Of a stretch of 64,000 bases of DNA, positions 8,680-18,374 are shown one piece after another (position 1 is the stretch's first letter; each line of letters starts with the position of its first letter). The position numbers and the translations under genes are program-made. The notes beneath the pieces are model-generated. The model did not search any database. It was not told where the DNA came from and was given only the letters and a program-made list of their open reading frames with translations. This DNA is from Sphingopyxis sp. HIX (GTDB lineage: Bacteria > Pseudomonadota > Alphaproteobacteria > Sphingomonadales > Sphingomonadaceae), in assembly GCF_001468285.1 (NCBI RefSeq), contig NZ_LNSB01000011.1, positions 1 through 64,000 on the forward strand, written 5' to 3'.

Positions 8680-9825
8680 TTAGTGGGTTTTGACCACCTC
8701 GGAAAGGATCGAGTCGAGCAGCAAGATCCCGTCGTCGGTTACGGTAAGCCGGTCGCCCTCCGCGCGCATCAGCCCCATGCTCGCCAGCCGCGCCACGGCA
8801 TCGCCATCAACAAACGCCGCACGCCCCAGCCCGCTCCGCGCTTCGACGCGCGCCAGATCGACGCCTTCGCTCAGCCGCAGCCCCATCAGCATCGCCTCAG
8901 TCGCGCGTTCGTGCGCGGGCAGGTCGCTCTCGACCTTCAGCGCGTGCCCGTTGCGCTCCACCGCCGCGACGAAATTCTCCGGCTTCTTGTGCCGCTCGGT
9001 CGCTTGCCCAAGCCGCCGTCCATGCGCCCCAGGCCCGACCCCGGCATAGTCGCCATAACGCCAATAGGTCAGGTTATGCCGGCTCTCCTCGCCCGGCCGC
9101 GCATGGTTCGATACCTCGTAGCGCGGCAGCCCCGCCGCGCACGTCATCGCCTGCGTCGCGTCGAACAGGTCGGCCGCGGCATCGCCGTCGGGGATGACGA
9201 GGTCGCCCTTCGCCGCCAGCGTGGCAAAGCGCGTCCCGGGCTCGATCGTGAGCTGGTACAGCGACAAATGCCCCGTCCCGAACGCCAGCGCATCGCCCAG
9301 TTCCTTTTCCCAGTCGGAAAGCGCCTGCCCCGGCCGCGCATAGATCAGGTCGAAACTCGCGCGGCCAAAATAAGTTTGCGCCGCCGCAATCGCCCGCCGC
9401 GCTTCATCGCCGCTGTGCGCCCGCCCCAGAAACTCAAGCACTTGCGGGTCGAAACTCTGCACTCCGATCGACACGCGATTGACCCCCGCCGCCGCCAGAT
9501 CGGCGAAAGCGGCAACTTCCACCGAATTGGGGTTCGCTTCCAGCGTGATCTCGCAATCTTCCGCGAGCCCCCAAAGCGCCGCCGCCTCGGCGATCACCGC
9601 CGCGACCGTCGCGGGCGGCATCAAACTCGGCGTCCCGCCCCCGAAGAAGATCGACGACACCGTCCGCCCCGGCAGCAACATGGCCTCATGCCGCAAATCC
9701 GCCAGCAAAGCCGCGCGCCAGACGTCCTGGTCGACGCTTTCGCGGACATGGCTGTTAAAGTCGCAATAGGGGCATTTGCTGACGCAAAACGGCCAATGGA
9801 CATAAAGGGCGAGCGGTTCGGCCAT
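8680..9825 (-). CDS. hemW: radical SAM haem chaperone HemW
   Basis: A 381-residue radical-SAM protein of the HemN/HemW family. The iron-sulfur motif CVSKCPYC (Cys14, Cys18, Cys21) is at the N-terminus, and the HNxxYW motif typical of HemW rather than coproporphyrinogen dehydrogenase HemN is seen in SRHNLTYWRYGDYAG. HemW is described as a haem chaperone. It follows rdgB on the same strand with a 9-nt gap, as is usual in alphaproteobacteria (rph-rdgB-hemW), so one operon is likely. Confidence 0.92.
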   Translation of the reverse strand: MAEPLALYVHWPFCVSKCPYCDFNSHVRESVDQDVWRAALLADLRHEAMLLPGRTVSSIFFGGGTPSLMPPATVAAVIAEAAALWGLAEDCEITLEANPNSVEVAAFADLAAAGVNRVSIGVQSFDPQVLEFLGRAHSGDEARRAIAAAQTYFGRASFDLIYARPGQALSDWEKELGDALAFGTGHLSLYQLTIEPGTRFATLAAKGDLVIPDGDAAADLFDATQAMTCAAGLPRYEVSNHARPGEESRHNLTYWRYGDYAGVGPGAHGRRLGQATERHKKPENFVAAVERNGHALKVESDLPAHERATEAMLMGLRLSEGVDLARVEARSGLGRAAFVDGDAVARLASMGLMRAEGDRLTVTDDGILLLDSILSEVVKTH

Positions 9826-9834
9826 GCGGGCCCG

Positions 9835-10458
9835 TCAGAACGCCCCCGCCACCAGCTTCGCAAAGGCATCCGCCCGATGGCTGATCCGATGCTTCTCCGC
9901 CGGATCGATTTCCGCGAACGTCAACGTGTTACCGGCCGGAACGAACACCGGATCATATCCGAAGCCCAGCTTGCCCCGCGGCGGCCAGGTCAGGCTGCCC
10001 TCGGCGGCGCCTTCGTAGACATCGGCATGCCCGTCGGGCCACGCCAGCGCCAGCGTGCACACGAAGCGCGCGCTGCGGTCGACGTCGGGGCCCTGCTCGG
10101 CGAGCAGCCCTTCGACCTTGCCCATCGCGAGATACCAGTCGCGCCCCGGATTGCCCTCGAAGCGCTGCCGTTCGGCCCAGTCGGCGGTATAGACGCCCGG
10201 CCGCCCGCCCAGCGCCGCGACCTCGAGCCCGCTGTCATCGGCCAGCGCGGGCAGCCCCGCCGCCGACGCGCTTGCATGCGCCTTCAGCAGCGTATTCTCG
10301 CGAAAGGTCGTGCCCGTCTCCTCGGGCTCGGGCAGGCCGAGGTCGCCCGCCGACACCGGCTCGATCCCGAAGGGCAAGAGCAGCGCGCGGATCTCGCGCA
10401 CCTTGCCCGCATTGTGGCTCGCGATGACGAGCCGACCGGGGACTAGCTTGCGGTTCAC
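9835..10458 (-). CDS. rdgB: non-canonical purine NTP pyrophosphatase
   Basis: RdgB/Ham1 pyrophosphatase that hydrolyses (d)ITP and XTP to monophosphates and keeps deaminated purines out of nucleic acids. The 207-residue product starts with [16 protein letters not shown], has the conserved ADDSGLEV active-site segment and GFGYDPVF, and ends with [11 protein letters not shown]. The start is GTG at 10458, chosen because the conserved N-terminus begins a few residues later and because only one base separates it from the rph stop, which suggests translational coupling. Confidence 0.95.
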   Translation of the reverse strand: MNRKLVPGRLVIASHNAGKVREIRALLLPFGIEPVSAGDLGLPEPEETGTTFRENTLLKAHASASAAGLPALADDSGLEVAALGGRPGVYTADWAERQRFEGNPGRDWYLAMGKVEGLLAEQGPDVDRSARFVCTLALAWPDGHADVYEGAAEGSLTWPPRGKLGFGYDPVFVPAGNTLTFAEIDPAEKHRISHRADAFAKLVAGAF

Positions 10459-10459
10459 C

Positions 10460-11176
10460 TCAGCGCCCCACCGCCTTCGCCTGCGCGGCGAAGATGTCGG
10501 CGCAGCCGATGCGCGCGAGGCGGAGCAGGCGCAGCAGGCCTTCCTCGTCATAGGTCGCGCCCTCGGCGCTCGCCTGCACCTCGACGATCTGGCCGCGCCC
10601 GGTGAGCACGAAATTGCCGTCGGCCTCGGCGACCGAATCCTCGTCATAGTCGAGGTCGAGCACCGGCGTGCCCTTGTAGATGCCGCACGATATCGCCGCG
10701 ACCTGGTCCTCGATCGGGTCGGTCGTGATCGCGCCCGAGGCGATCAGCTTGTCGACCGCGAGCCGCAGCGCGACCCACGCGCCCGAGATCGACGCGGTGC
10801 GCGTGCCGCCATCGGCCTGGATCACGTCGCAGTCGATCACGATCTGCCGCTCGCCGAGCTTTTGGAAATCGACCACGGCGCGCAAGGACCGGCCGATCAG
10901 CCGCTGGATTTCCTGCGTGCGCCCCGACTGCTTGCCCTTCGCCGCCTCGCGGCTGCCGCGCGTGTGCGTCGCGCGGGGCAGCATGCCATATTCGGCGGTG
11001 ACCCAGCCCTGCCCCTTGCCGCGCAGGAAGGGCGGCACCTTCTCGTCGACGCTGGCGGTGACCAGCACCTTGGTGTTGCCGAAGCTGACGAGGACGCTGC
11101 CCTCGGCGTGGATGGTGAATTCGGTCTCGATGCCGATGGGGCGCATCTGGTCGGGCGCGCGGCCGGAAGGGCGCAT
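10460..11176 (-). CDS. rph: ribonuclease PH
   Basis: Phosphorolytic 3'-5' exoribonuclease that trims tRNA 3' ends. The 238-residue length is standard. Seen are the N-terminal [19 protein letters not shown], the RNA-binding stretch [35 protein letters not shown] (conserved basic residues) and the phosphate-site region [18 protein letters not shown]. It is first in an rph-rdgB-hemW operon on the minus strand, with GGATAG upstream of the ATG as a weak ribosome site. Confidence 0.97.
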   Translation of the reverse strand: MRPSGRAPDQMRPIGIETEFTIHAEGSVLVSFGNTKVLVTASVDEKVPPFLRGKGQGWVTAEYGMLPRATHTRGSREAAKGKQSGRTQEIQRLIGRSLRAVVDFQKLGERQIVIDCDVIQADGGTRTASISGAWVALRLAVDKLIASGAITTDPIEDQVAAISCGIYKGTPVLDLDYDEDSVAEADGNFVLTGRGQIVEVQASAEGATYDEEGLLRLLRLARIGCADIFAAQAKAVGR

Positions 11177-11224
11177 GGACTATCCTTTCGATTGAAGATC
11201 GCCGTGGCCCTTAGGCGCGCGCGC

Positions 11225-12025
11225 TCAATCGCTCAACCGCATACGAAAGAAATCGAGGATTTCGTCGCGCGCCGCCACCGTCGGCTGGCCGGCTTCGTCG
11301 ATCAGGTGGATCGTCACCACGCTGTGCGGGTTCTTCATGGGGCTGTCGGGGTTTGCGGCTTCGTCGGGCAGCACCGTGCCGATAAAACGGTCGCCGAGCG
11401 CATCCGCATAGGCGGCGAAGCGCGCCGCCTTGCAATATTTGTCGCCCTCGAAGCGGTAGGCGAGCACGGTCAGATCCTCGGCCTCCATCCGCGCCTTCAC
11501 CGCCGCGAGTTCGTCGGGGGCGATGTGCAGGCCCGCGGGGTCGTTCAGCGGCAGCGACGGCTGCGCGAGCACCGGCGCCAGCACCGCGGGCTCCAGCATC
11601 ATCGACAGCGCAAAATTGCCCGTGAAGCACATGCCGATCGCGCCGACGCCCTTGCCGCCGCATTCCTGGTGCGCGAACGCAGCCAGCGCCCGCAGCCATT
11701 GGGCCGCGGGCGAGCTTTCATTGGCCTGGAAGGCACGGAACTGGCGGCTGATGCAGCCGCCGAGCATCGTGAACAATGCGCCGGGCATGCGCGGGACCGC
11801 GCCGTCACGCCCAAAGATATGCGGCATATAGACGGTGAAGCCCGCATCGCGGACCCAGCGCGCGAAGCGCGTCACATGCGGGCTGATGCCGGGCATTTCG
11901 GTCATCACGACCACCGCGGGGCCGCGGCCCATTGTGTAGACGCGGTGCTTGCGGCCGAGCAGGACGATGTCGCGATGCTCGAAATCGTCGAGCGGATCGT
12001 CCTGGTCGAGCGGGCGTGTGGTCAT
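11225..12025 (-). CDS. dienelactone hydrolase family protein
   Basis: A 266-residue alpha/beta hydrolase of the dienelactone hydrolase type, whose nucleophile is Cys in G-x-C-x-G, seen here as GAIGMCFTGNFALS. His in VVTIHLIDE and an Asp further upstream may complete the triad. The natural substrate is unknown; many such proteins act on lactones or esters outside aromatic degradation. ATG 12025 is chosen because GGGGAGAAA lies 3 nt upstream. A longer reading to 12115 runs into repeat sequence. Confidence 0.8.
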   Translation of the reverse strand: MTTRPLDQDDPLDDFEHRDIVLLGRKHRVYTMGRGPAVVVMTEMPGISPHVTRFARWVRDAGFTVYMPHIFGRDGAVPRMPGALFTMLGGCISRQFRAFQANESSPAAQWLRALAAFAHQECGGKGVGAIGMCFTGNFALSMMLEPAVLAPVLAQPSLPLNDPAGLHIAPDELAAVKARMEAEDLTVLAYRFEGDKYCKAARFAAYADALGDRFIGTVLPDEAANPDSPMKNPHSVVTIHLIDEAGQPTVAARDEILDFFRMRLSD

Positions 12026-12083
12026 GACTTTCTCCCCCGGCAAAGAAGCTAAGCATAAGACGGCCCCGATGCACTCCCTTTTC

Positions 12084-12325
12084 GTCATCCCCGCGAAGGG
12101 TGCGGAGAAGCACACGACTCTCCGCGCGATCCAGCTTATTCCTTCTTTGTGCCTTCGTGCCTTTGTGTGAGTTCAAAATAATCTCGCACAAAGCCACGAA
12201 GCCACAAAGAGGGCCAAGACCGGTAGGACATACACTTCCCATCACTCGCGCCCAGAGGCGATGCCCAAGGGGAATGCCGCGTTGCGGCCATCACCATCTT
12301 TGTGGCTTCGTGGCTTTGTGCGAGC
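12084..12325. repeat. three copies of a CTTTGTG-CTTCGTG repeat plus a CGTCATCCCCGCGAAG half-element
   Basis: The region 12026-12375 between two divergent genes has no gene. A CGTCATCCCCGCGAAGG half-element is at 12084. Copies of the second family follow: CTTTGTGCCTTCGTGCCTTTG at 12145-12171, an inverted copy at 12183-12209 and a third in the first orientation at 12299-12325. Copies one and two, and two and three, can each form hairpins. The hrcA promoter must lie in or beyond this array. Confidence 0.7.
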
Positions 12326-12375
12326 CAATAGCGGCGATGCTTGCCCCCACCCCCTCGCATCCCTAAATCCTTCGC

Positions 12376-13419
12376 ATGAGCACCCCGCCGATCACCGAAC
12401 TCACCACGCGCGCGCGCGACGTGTTCCGGCTGGTGGTCGATGCCTATCTCGAAACCGGCCAGCCCGTGGGCTCGCGTACGCTGTCGAAGCTCGCGAGCCT
12501 CAATCTCTCGCCCGCATCGATCCGCAACGTGATGCAGGATCTGGAGGAGTTCGGCCTGCTCGCCAGCCCGCACACCAGCGCGGGGCGGCTGCCCACCGAA
12601 CAGGGCCTGCGGCTCTTCGTCGACGGCATGATGCAGGTCGCCGAGCCCTCGGCCGAAGACCGCGCGCAGATCGAGGCGTCGCTGTCGGACGCCGGCCCGA
12701 TCGAAAGCGCGCTCGCGCAGGCCACCTCGGCGCTCTCGGGCCTCTCGGCCTGCGCCGGGCTCGTGCTCGTCCCCAAGCACGAGCGTGTGCTCAAGCAGCT
12801 CGCCTTCGTGCCGCTGTCGGCGAGCCAGTCGCTCGTCATACTCGTCGCGGGCGACGGGTCGGTCGAGAACCGCGTCATCGACATTCCCACCGGCCTCGCC
12901 CCCTCGGCGCTGGTCGAGGCGGGCAATTATATCAGCGCGACGCTCAGCGGCCTGACCCTCACCGAAGCGATGGCGCGCGTCCGCCACGAGATCGAGGCCG
13001 AGCGTATCGCGATCGACCGCGCCGCGCAGGACCTGGTGTCGCGCGGGCTCGCCATCTGGTCGTCCGACGGCGCCGACCGCCCGGTGCTGATCGTGCGCGG
13101 GCAGGCGAACCTGCTCGACGACAGCGCGGTCGGCGACCTCGACCGCGTGCGCCAATTGCTCGACGAGCTCGAGACCAAGCAGGACATCGCCCAGCTGCTC
13201 GACAGCGCGCGCGAGGGCAGCGCGACCCGGATTTTCATCGGGTCGGAGAATAAATTATTCTCGCTTTCGGGCTCGTCCGTGATAGCGGCGCCCTATCGCG
13301 GCGCGGACGGGCGCGTGGTCGGCGTGGTGGGCGTGATCGGCCCCACGCGCTTGAACTATGCCCGGATCGTACCCATGGTGGATTTCACCGCACAATCGCT
13401 CTCCAGACTGATACGATAG
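12376..13419 (+). CDS. hrcA: heat-inducible transcription repressor HrcA
   Basis: A 347-residue repressor of groE/dnaK-type heat-shock operons through CIRCE elements. The N-terminal winged helix (RARDVFRLVVDAYLETGQPV, then GSRTLSKLASLNLSPASIRN) and the C-terminal GAF-like part ending GVIGPTRLNYARIVPMVDF are characteristic. grpE follows after 4 nt, a common arrangement. I looked for a CIRCE palindrome (TTAGCACTC and its complement) upstream and found none, so this operon is probably not autoregulated through CIRCE. Confidence 0.95.
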   Translation: MSTPPITELTTRARDVFRLVVDAYLETGQPVGSRTLSKLASLNLSPASIRNVMQDLEEFGLLASPHTSAGRLPTEQGLRLFVDGMMQVAEPSAEDRAQIEASLSDAGPIESALAQATSALSGLSACAGLVLVPKHERVLKQLAFVPLSASQSLVILVAGDGSVENRVIDIPTGLAPSALVEAGNYISATLSGLTLTEAMARVRHEIEAERIAIDRAAQDLVSRGLAIWSSDGADRPVLIVRGQANLLDDSAVGDLDRVRQLLDELETKQDIAQLLDSAREGSATRIFIGSENKLFSLSGSSVIAAPYRGADGRVVGVVGVIGPTRLNYARIVPMVDFTAQSLSRLIR

Positions 13420-13423
13420 GTTT

Positions 13424-13987
13424 ATGACGAATATGGACAATGACACGCCCGTCGAAGACGACGCGCTGACCCCCGAAAATGTCGCCGCCGAGACCGATGC
13501 GACCGCGCCCACGCCGGGCGAGGACGACGAAGTGGCAAAGCTCGCCGAACAGCTGGCGGCGGTGCAGCAGGACCTGCTCTATGCGCGCGCCGAGACGCAG
13601 AATGTCTCGCGCCGCAAGGACAAGGAAATCGCCGACGCGCACGCCTATGCCGCGACGAAGTTCGCGCGCGACATCTTGTCGGTCGCCGACAATCTCGGCC
13701 GCGCGCTCGCCGCGCTGACGCCGGAGCAGCGCGCCGACGAGGGGATCAAGCCGCTCGTCACCGGGCTCGAGGCGACCGAGCGCGAACTGCTCGGCGTGTT
13801 CGAGCGCAACGGCATCACGCGCATCGCCGCGATCGGCCTGCCGCTCGACCCGAACCAGCACCAGGCGATGCTCGAAATCCCGAGCGACAAGGCGCCCGGC
13901 ACGATCGTGCAGGAAATGCAGGCGGGCTATATGATGAAGGACCGCCTGCTGCGCCCCGCGATGGTGGGGGTGGCGAAGGCCGGCTGA
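13424..13987 (+). CDS. grpE: nucleotide exchange factor GrpE
   Basis: Nucleotide exchange factor for DnaK. The 187 residues consist of an acidic disordered N-terminus (about 1-45), a long coiled coil (VAKLAEQLAAVQQDLLYARA) and the C-terminal beta wing ending in GTIVQEMQAGYMMKDRLLRP, the family signature. It starts 4 nt after hrcA and is presumably cotranscribed; dnaK is not in the window. A palindromic repeat follows directly. Confidence 0.96.
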   Translation: MTNMDNDTPVEDDALTPENVAAETDATAPTPGEDDEVAKLAEQLAAVQQDLLYARAETQNVSRRKDKEIADAHAYAATKFARDILSVADNLGRALAALTPEQRADEGIKPLVTGLEATERELLGVFERNGITRIAAIGLPLDPNQHQAMLEIPSDKAPGTIVQEMQAGYMMKDRLLRPAMVGVAKAG

Positions 13988-13995
13988 CGCCTTTT

Positions 13996-14154
13996 CCCCT
14001 CTCCCCTTGTGGGAGAGGGATACGAAAGCTTGGCAGCTTGCTGCCTAGCTGAAGTTGGGTGAGGGGGTGCGACGTCGCGGCAGAACGCCCTCACCCGCTG
14101 CGACTAGCGAATAAATTCGCAAGTCTCGCTGCCCTCTCCCCCAAGGGGAGAGGG
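13996..14154. repeat. CCCTCTCCCC long-armed inverted repeat
   Basis: The arms CCCCTCTCCCCTTGTGGGAG at 13996 and CCCTCTCCCCCAAGGGGAGA ending at 14154 are each a small palindrome and also pair with each other across about 115 nt. A related short copy lies at 17442-17466. It lies between the convergent grpE and def genes and may also end transcription. No gene. Confidence 0.7.
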
Positions 14155-14156
14155 AA

Positions 14157-14690
14157 TCAGGCCGCTTTCCGCATCTTCGCGAGTTTCTTCAGCACCATCT
14201 CGCGCTTCAGCCGCGACAGATGGTCGATGAAGAGAATGCCTTCGAGGTGATCGTGCTCGTGCTGGATGCACGTCGCCATCAGCCCGGTCATGCGCTCGCG
14301 GTGCTTGTTGCCGTCTTCGTCCTGCCAGTCGACGGTGACCTCGGCGGGGCGCGTCACATCGGCATATTGCTCGGGGACCGACAGGCAGCCCTCCTGATAG
14401 ACGCTATGCTCTTCGCTCTCGTCGGAGAAGACGGGGTTGATGAAGACGCGCGGGGTACGGATCAGGCGCTTGCCTTCTTCGTCCTCGGGATCGGGTTCCT
14501 GCAGGTCGATGACCAGGATGCGCTTCGCCACCCCGACCTGGATCGCGGCGAGCCCGATGCCGGGCGCGTCGTACATCGTCTCGAACATGTCGGCGACAAG
14601 CGTCTTCAGCTCGGCGTCGAAGGTCTCGACCGGCTTCGAAATGACGCGCAGCCGCGGATCGGGGGTCTCTATGATGGGAAGTAAGGACAT
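14157..14690 (-). CDS. def: peptide deformylase
   Basis: Metalloenzyme that removes the N-formyl group from nascent proteins. The 177-residue protein has all three motifs: GIGLAAIQVG (45-53), EGCLSVPE with metal ligand Cys102, and QHEHDHLEG with ligands His144 and His148 and catalytic Glu145. The acidic insert PDPEDEEGKR near residue 67 is a local variation. It is not adjacent to fmt, which lies on the opposite strand beyond recR, so the usual def-fmt pair is split here. Confidence 0.97.
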   Translation of the reverse strand: MSLLPIIETPDPRLRVISKPVETFDAELKTLVADMFETMYDAPGIGLAAIQVGVAKRILVIDLQEPDPEDEEGKRLIRTPRVFINPVFSDESEEHSVYQEGCLSVPEQYADVTRPAEVTVDWQDEDGNKHRERMTGLMATCIQHEHDHLEGILFIDHLSRLKREMVLKKLAKMRKAA

Positions 14691-14738
14691 GGCGTGCAGG
14701 TATGGTCGCGCGGGCGCGGGGTCAAGGGGGTGCCGCGG

Positions 14739-15155
14739 TCACATATTGGGGCCGCAGGCTGCCAGATGCAGCTTGTCACCCTTCAGGTCATAGGAGCCAT
14801 AGGCGATCAAATATTTCCTGTCGTCGCTGTCGAGCGATCCGGGCGGGTAGTTCGAATAGCTTTTCCGACCGCTTCCAAACTCTTCGAACCCGGCTTCGCG
14901 CAGATGAACCTCGATGACGTTCCGGTCGTAGCCACTCGGCCGCGGGGCTCGGCCCTCCTTGGATGCAGTGGCGACTTCCTCGGCGAAGAAATCCGGGTGG
15001 TATAGATATTGACGCTCCCACCGGGACAAATCGCCGATGCACGGCAGTTTCGCGAGCGCAGCTTCGACCCGGTCCATCTCGGCTTCGGTCGGCTTGACCT
15101 CGCGGGGCGTACAGGCAGCAAGCAAAAACAGCGGCAAAAGCGCGATTGCCCTCAC
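14739..15155 (-). CDS. small lipoprotein of unknown function
   Basis: A 138-residue predicted lipoprotein. It starts at GTG 15155 inside the recR stop (GTGA overlap) and begins [20 protein letters not shown], a short type II signal peptide with lipobox LAAC, Cys15. The mature part is charged, with no family recognised ([20 protein letters not shown]). The overlap means it is translated together with recR, but a shared function is not implied. Subcellular location: membrane-anchored in the periplasm. Confidence 0.65.
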   Translation of the reverse strand: MRAIALLPLFLLAACTPREVKPTEAEMDRVEAALAKLPCIGDLSRWERQYLYHPDFFAEEVATASKEGRAPRPSGYDRNVIEVHLREAGFEEFGSGRKSYSNYPPGSLDSDDRKYLIAYGSYDLKGDKLHLAACGPNM

Positions 15156-15748
15156 CCCACGGGCCGCCGCGCCCGAAGCGCCTGCGCGAGCGTCCCCTCG
15201 TCGAGATAGTCGAGCTCGCCTCCCACCGGAAGGCCATGCGCCAGCTGCGTCAGCCGCACCGGATAACCTTCCAGCCGTTCGGCGAGATAATGCGCCGTGG
15301 TCTGCCCCTCCAGCGTCGCGTTCATCGCGAGCACCACCTCGTCGATCCCGCCCGCCGCGACGCGCGCGACCAGCGCGTCGATGCTGAGGTCCTGCGGCCG
15401 CACGCCTTCGAGCGCCGACAGCCGCCCGCCGAGCACATGATATTTGCCGGGGAAGAGCCGCGACTTGTCGAGCGCCCAGAGGTCCGAAACCTCCTCGACG
15501 ACGCACAGGCTGCGCGCGTCGCGGCGCGGGTCGGCGCAGATCGCGCACGGGTCCTGCGTGTCGACATTGCCGCAGATGGTGCACGTCACGAGCCGCTCGG
15601 ACACCGTCTGCAGCGCCGCGAGCAGGGGCGCGAAGCTGCTTTCGCGCTTCTTCATCAGGTGCAGCACCGCGCGCCGCGCCGAGCGCGGGCCGAGCCCCGG
15701 CAGGCGGGCGAGTTGCTGGACGAGGGCTTCAATCTCTTGCGATGCCAT
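15152..15748 (-). CDS. recR: recombination protein RecR
   Basis: Part of the RecFOR pathway that loads RecA at single-strand gaps. The 198-residue product has the helix-hairpin-helix [19 protein letters not shown], a four-cysteine zinc finger [20 protein letters not shown] and a Toprim domain starting [19 protein letters not shown] 15748 gives the normal N-terminus ([20 protein letters not shown]). It is followed by a small lipoprotein gene overlapping by 4 nt; fmt is divergent. Confidence 0.97.
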   Translation of the reverse strand: MASQEIEALVQQLARLPGLGPRSARRAVLHLMKKRESSFAPLLAALQTVSERLVTCTICGNVDTQDPCAICADPRRDARSLCVVEEVSDLWALDKSRLFPGKYHVLGGRLSALEGVRPQDLSIDALVARVAAGGIDEVVLAMNATLEGQTTAHYLAERLEGYPVRLTQLAHGLPVGGELDYLDEGTLAQALRARRPVG

Positions 15749-15783
15749 GACGGATGGTCTTAAGCGGCGCGCGAGAAATGACA

Positions 15784-16704
15784 ATGCGCATCGCCTTCAT
15801 GGGAACGCCGCCCTTTGCGGTGCCGACGCTCGCCGCGCTGCATGCCGCGGGGCATCAGATCGTGGCCGTCTACACCCAGCCCCCCCGCCCCGCGCAGCGC
15901 GGCAAGAAGGTGCAGCAGAGCGCGGTGCACAACTGGGCCGAAGAACACGGCCTGCCCGTGCGCACGCCGAAGAGCCTGCGCAGCGAAGAGGCACAGGCCG
16001 AATTTGCGGCGCTGGGTCTCGATGTCGCGGTGGTCGCGGCCTATGGCCTGATCCTGCCGCAGGCGGTGCTCGCTGCCCCGCGCGAGGGCTGTCTCAACGT
16101 CCATGGCTCGATCCTGCCGCGCTGGCGCGGCGCGGCGCCGGTGCAGCGCGCGATCCTGGCGGGCGATGCCGAGACCGGGGTGACGATCATGCAGATGGAC
16201 GTGGGGCTGGATACTGGCGCGATGCGGCTGGTCGAGACCACGCCGACCGCGGGCAAGAGCGCGGGCATGCTGACCCACGAGCTCGCCGAAATGGGCGCGC
16301 TGATGATGGTCAAGGTGCTGAGCGATCTCCACGCCTTCCAGCCTGAAACGCAGCCCGAGGAGGGCGTCACTTATGCGGCGAAGATCGACAAGAGCGAGGC
16401 GCGGCTCGATTTCCTGACGAGCGCGGTGCAGGTCGAGCGCCAGATCCGCGCGTTCAATCCGATGCCGGGCGCCTTCTTCGAACTCGAGGGCGAGCGCTAC
16501 AAATTGCTCGCCGCCGAGGTCGTCCATCCGGCCGAGACCGTCGCGGGTGCCGCGCCCGGCGTCACGCTCGACGATGCGCTGACCGTCGCTTGCAACCCCG
16601 GCGCGATCCGCGCGACGCGCGTCCAGCGCGCGGGCAAGCCCGTCATGGACGCCGCCGAGCTGCTGCGCGGGCGTGCGATCGCCAAGGGCACGCGGCTCGC
16701 ATGA
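15784..16704 (+). CDS. fmt: methionyl-tRNA formyltransferase
   Basis: Formylates the initiator Met-tRNA using 10-formyl-tetrahydrofolate. The product has 306 residues; the N-terminal Rossmann domain begins [16 protein letters not shown], the active-site segment reads [17 protein letters not shown] (Asn/His dyad), and the C-terminal OB-like domain ends [12 protein letters not shown]. Of two in-frame ATGs (15778, 15784) the second gives the family N-terminus and has GAGAA at suitable spacing. Its stop overlaps the truA start (ATGA). Confidence 0.96.
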   Translation: MRIAFMGTPPFAVPTLAALHAAGHQIVAVYTQPPRPAQRGKKVQQSAVHNWAEEHGLPVRTPKSLRSEEAQAEFAALGLDVAVVAAYGLILPQAVLAAPREGCLNVHGSILPRWRGAAPVQRAILAGDAETGVTIMQMDVGLDTGAMRLVETTPTAGKSAGMLTHELAEMGALMMVKVLSDLHAFQPETQPEEGVTYAAKIDKSEARLDFLTSAVQVERQIRAFNPMPGAFFELEGERYKLLAAEVVHPAETVAGAAPGVTLDDALTVACNPGAIRATRVQRAGKPVMDAAELLRGRAIAKGTRLA

Positions 16705-17441
16705 CGCGTTTTGCCCTGACCATCGAATATGACGGCCGCCCCTATATGGGCTGGCAGCGGCAGGCGCATGGGCCGAGCGTCCAGCAGACGATCGAGGCGG
16801 CGGTGCACCGCATCACCGGCGAGGACGCGGCGGTGTTCAGCGCCGGGCGCACCGACGCCGGCGTCCATGCCATCGCGATGCGCGGCCATGTCGATATCGA
16901 CAAGCCGCTGACGCCCTTTCGCCTGATGGAGGCGATCAACGCACAATTGCGCCCCGCGCCGGTCGCGATCGTCGCGTGCGAGGAAGCCCCCGACGACTGG
17001 CATTCGCGCTTCGCCTGTACCGGGCGCAGCTATGAGTATCGCATCGTGAACCGGCGTGCGCCGCTGACGTGGGACAAGGGGCTGGCGTGGCAGTTCGCGC
17101 GCCCGCTCGACGCCGCGAAGATGCACGAGGCGGCAAAATTGCTGCTTGGGCTCCACGACTTCACGACCTTCCGCTCGGTCAACTGCCAGTCGCAAAGCCC
17201 GGTGAAGACGCTCGACCGGCTGACCGTCAGCCGCCACGGCGAGGAGATCATCGTCGAGGCCGCGGCGCGTAGCTTCCTCCACCACCAGGTGCGGTCGATG
17301 GTCGGCTGCCTTGCGCTCGTCGGTGAAGGCAAATGGTCGGCGCGCGATCTGCAGGCGGCGCTCGAGGCGGCGGACCGGCAGGCGCTGGGGCTCAATGCGC
17401 CGCCGGATGGGCTGTATTTCGTGAGCGCGACTTACCCCTGA
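16701..17441 (+). CDS. truA: tRNA pseudouridine(38-40) synthase
   Basis: Isomerises uridines 38-40 in the tRNA anticodon arm. The 246-residue protein has the catalytic Asp52 in [15 protein letters not shown] and the conserved SRRYEYRI-like strand ([15 protein letters not shown]). It starts at 16701 with a 4-nt ATGA overlap with fmt, the common fmt-truA arrangement, so the two are probably translationally coupled. A terminator-like hairpin follows. Confidence 0.96.
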   Translation: MTRFALTIEYDGRPYMGWQRQAHGPSVQQTIEAAVHRITGEDAAVFSAGRTDAGVHAIAMRGHVDIDKPLTPFRLMEAINAQLRPAPVAIVACEEAPDDWHSRFACTGRSYEYRIVNRRAPLTWDKGLAWQFARPLDAAKMHEAAKLLLGLHDFTTFRSVNCQSQSPVKTLDRLTVSRHGEEIIVEAAARSFLHHQVRSMVGCLALVGEGKWSARDLQAALEAADRQALGLNAPPDGLYFVSATYP

Positions 17442-17505
17442 GCCCTCTCCCCTTGGGGGAGAGGGGCAAAGAAAAAGGGCGGCCTTTCCGGACCGCCCTT
17501 TCCTT
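17442..17505. terminator. bidirectional terminator between truA and carD
   Basis: The arms AAAGGGCGG at 17474-17482 and CCGCCCTTT at 17493-17501 are perfectly complementary. A-rich sequence lies on one side and T-rich on the other, fitting a hairpin that can end transcription from both the truA and carD sides. It is preceded by a short CCCTCTCCCC palindrome (17442-17466) of the repeat family seen at 13996-14154. Confidence 0.75.
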
Positions 17506-17529
17506 TTCTCGCCACGGCGAAGCCCGCGC

Positions 17530-18060
17530 TTAGAGCGCCTTCTCCACATAATATTTCGGCGCATGCTCGTTCAGGATCTGGAGGATCTTCGCCTGCGCCG
17601 TCTTTTCGTCGCTCTCTTCCATCGCGCCCAGTTCGCGGGCGAGGCGGCTCGAGGCGGCTTCGAAGATCTGGCGTTCCGAATAGCTCTGCTCGGGCTGGTC
17701 GTCGGCGCGGAACAGGTCGCGGGTCACTTCGGCGATCGACACCAGGTCGCCCGAATTGATCTTCGCTTCATATTCCTGGGCGCGGCGCGACCACATGGTG
17801 CGCTTGACCTTCGGCTTGGTGGTCAGCACCTGCAGCGCTTCCTTCAGCGTCTTGTCCGACGACAGCTTGCGCATGCCCACGCCCTCGGCCTTGTTGGTCG
17901 GGACGCGCAAGGTCATTTTTTCTTTTTCAAAGCGCAGGACATAAAGTTCGAGCTGCATGCCGGCGATTTCCGACCGCTGCAGTTCGATGACGCGCCCCAC
18001 GCCATGCTTCGGATAAACGACATAGTCACCGACTTCGAAGAGGAGGGTGTTCGCGGACAT
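17530..18060 (-). CDS. carD: CarD family transcriptional regulator
   Basis: A 176-residue CarD/CdnL-type protein, which binds the RNA polymerase beta subunit and stabilises open complexes, mainly at rRNA and housekeeping promoters. The N-terminal Tudor-like RNAP-interaction domain is MSANTLLFEVGDYVVYPKHG and onward, and the C-terminal helical part carries the basic KPKVKRTMWSRRAQEY. Start 18060 is chosen because the family begins at that Met. The preceding region of about 310 nt has no gene and may hold its promoter. Confidence 0.93.
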   Translation of the reverse strand: MSANTLLFEVGDYVVYPKHGVGRVIELQRSEIAGMQLELYVLRFEKEKMTLRVPTNKAEGVGMRKLSSDKTLKEALQVLTTKPKVKRTMWSRRAQEYEAKINSGDLVSIAEVTRDLFRADDQPEQSYSERQIFEAASSRLARELGAMEESDEKTAQAKILQILNEHAPKYYVEKAL

Positions 18061-18374
18061 GCAGTTTCCTTTCTGTGCCTCGTCGGTAACGGGAAAGCGC
18101 GTCAAAGCCGGTGCATCCTGCCCTCGGTTGAGGTGGATCGAAGCATTTCGGCGGCGCTAGCCAGTCAGAGTGACAAGGGATATGGCTCCATCGGAAACGC
18201 CGATCGCGCCCCAGCCCAGCGACGGGAAGAGGCAGAATGTCGGCGTGTTGATATTTATTATAACAGAGTCGCAACAAAATTGCCACCCCTTGGCGGAAAT
18301 GCGTGGGTGGCCGCCTTGACGGCCCCGGCGGACCGTTTCAGGCTGGGACGAAATCATGAAATGGGGATACCGCG
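18061..18374. promoter_or_regulatory. intergenic region with a candidate carD promoter
   Basis: No gene is seen in these 314 nt between two divergent genes. On the minus strand a perfect TATAAT occurs at 18262-18257 within an unusually AT-rich patch, but the -35 at 17-nt spacing (TGGCAA) is weak. If used, it would give carD a leader of about 190 nt. Only the -10 match is directly seen. Confidence 0.3.

Noticed and set aside
9835..10647. Longer reading of rdgB extending into rph
   Set aside because: The extra N-terminal residues come from the rph coding sequence in another frame; GTG 10458 fits the family and the spacing.
12330..12375. Possible heat-shock (RpoH) promoter before hrcA (CTTG ... 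CATCC)
   Set aside because: Only the CTTG core fits and the -10 part is poor, so I do not list it.
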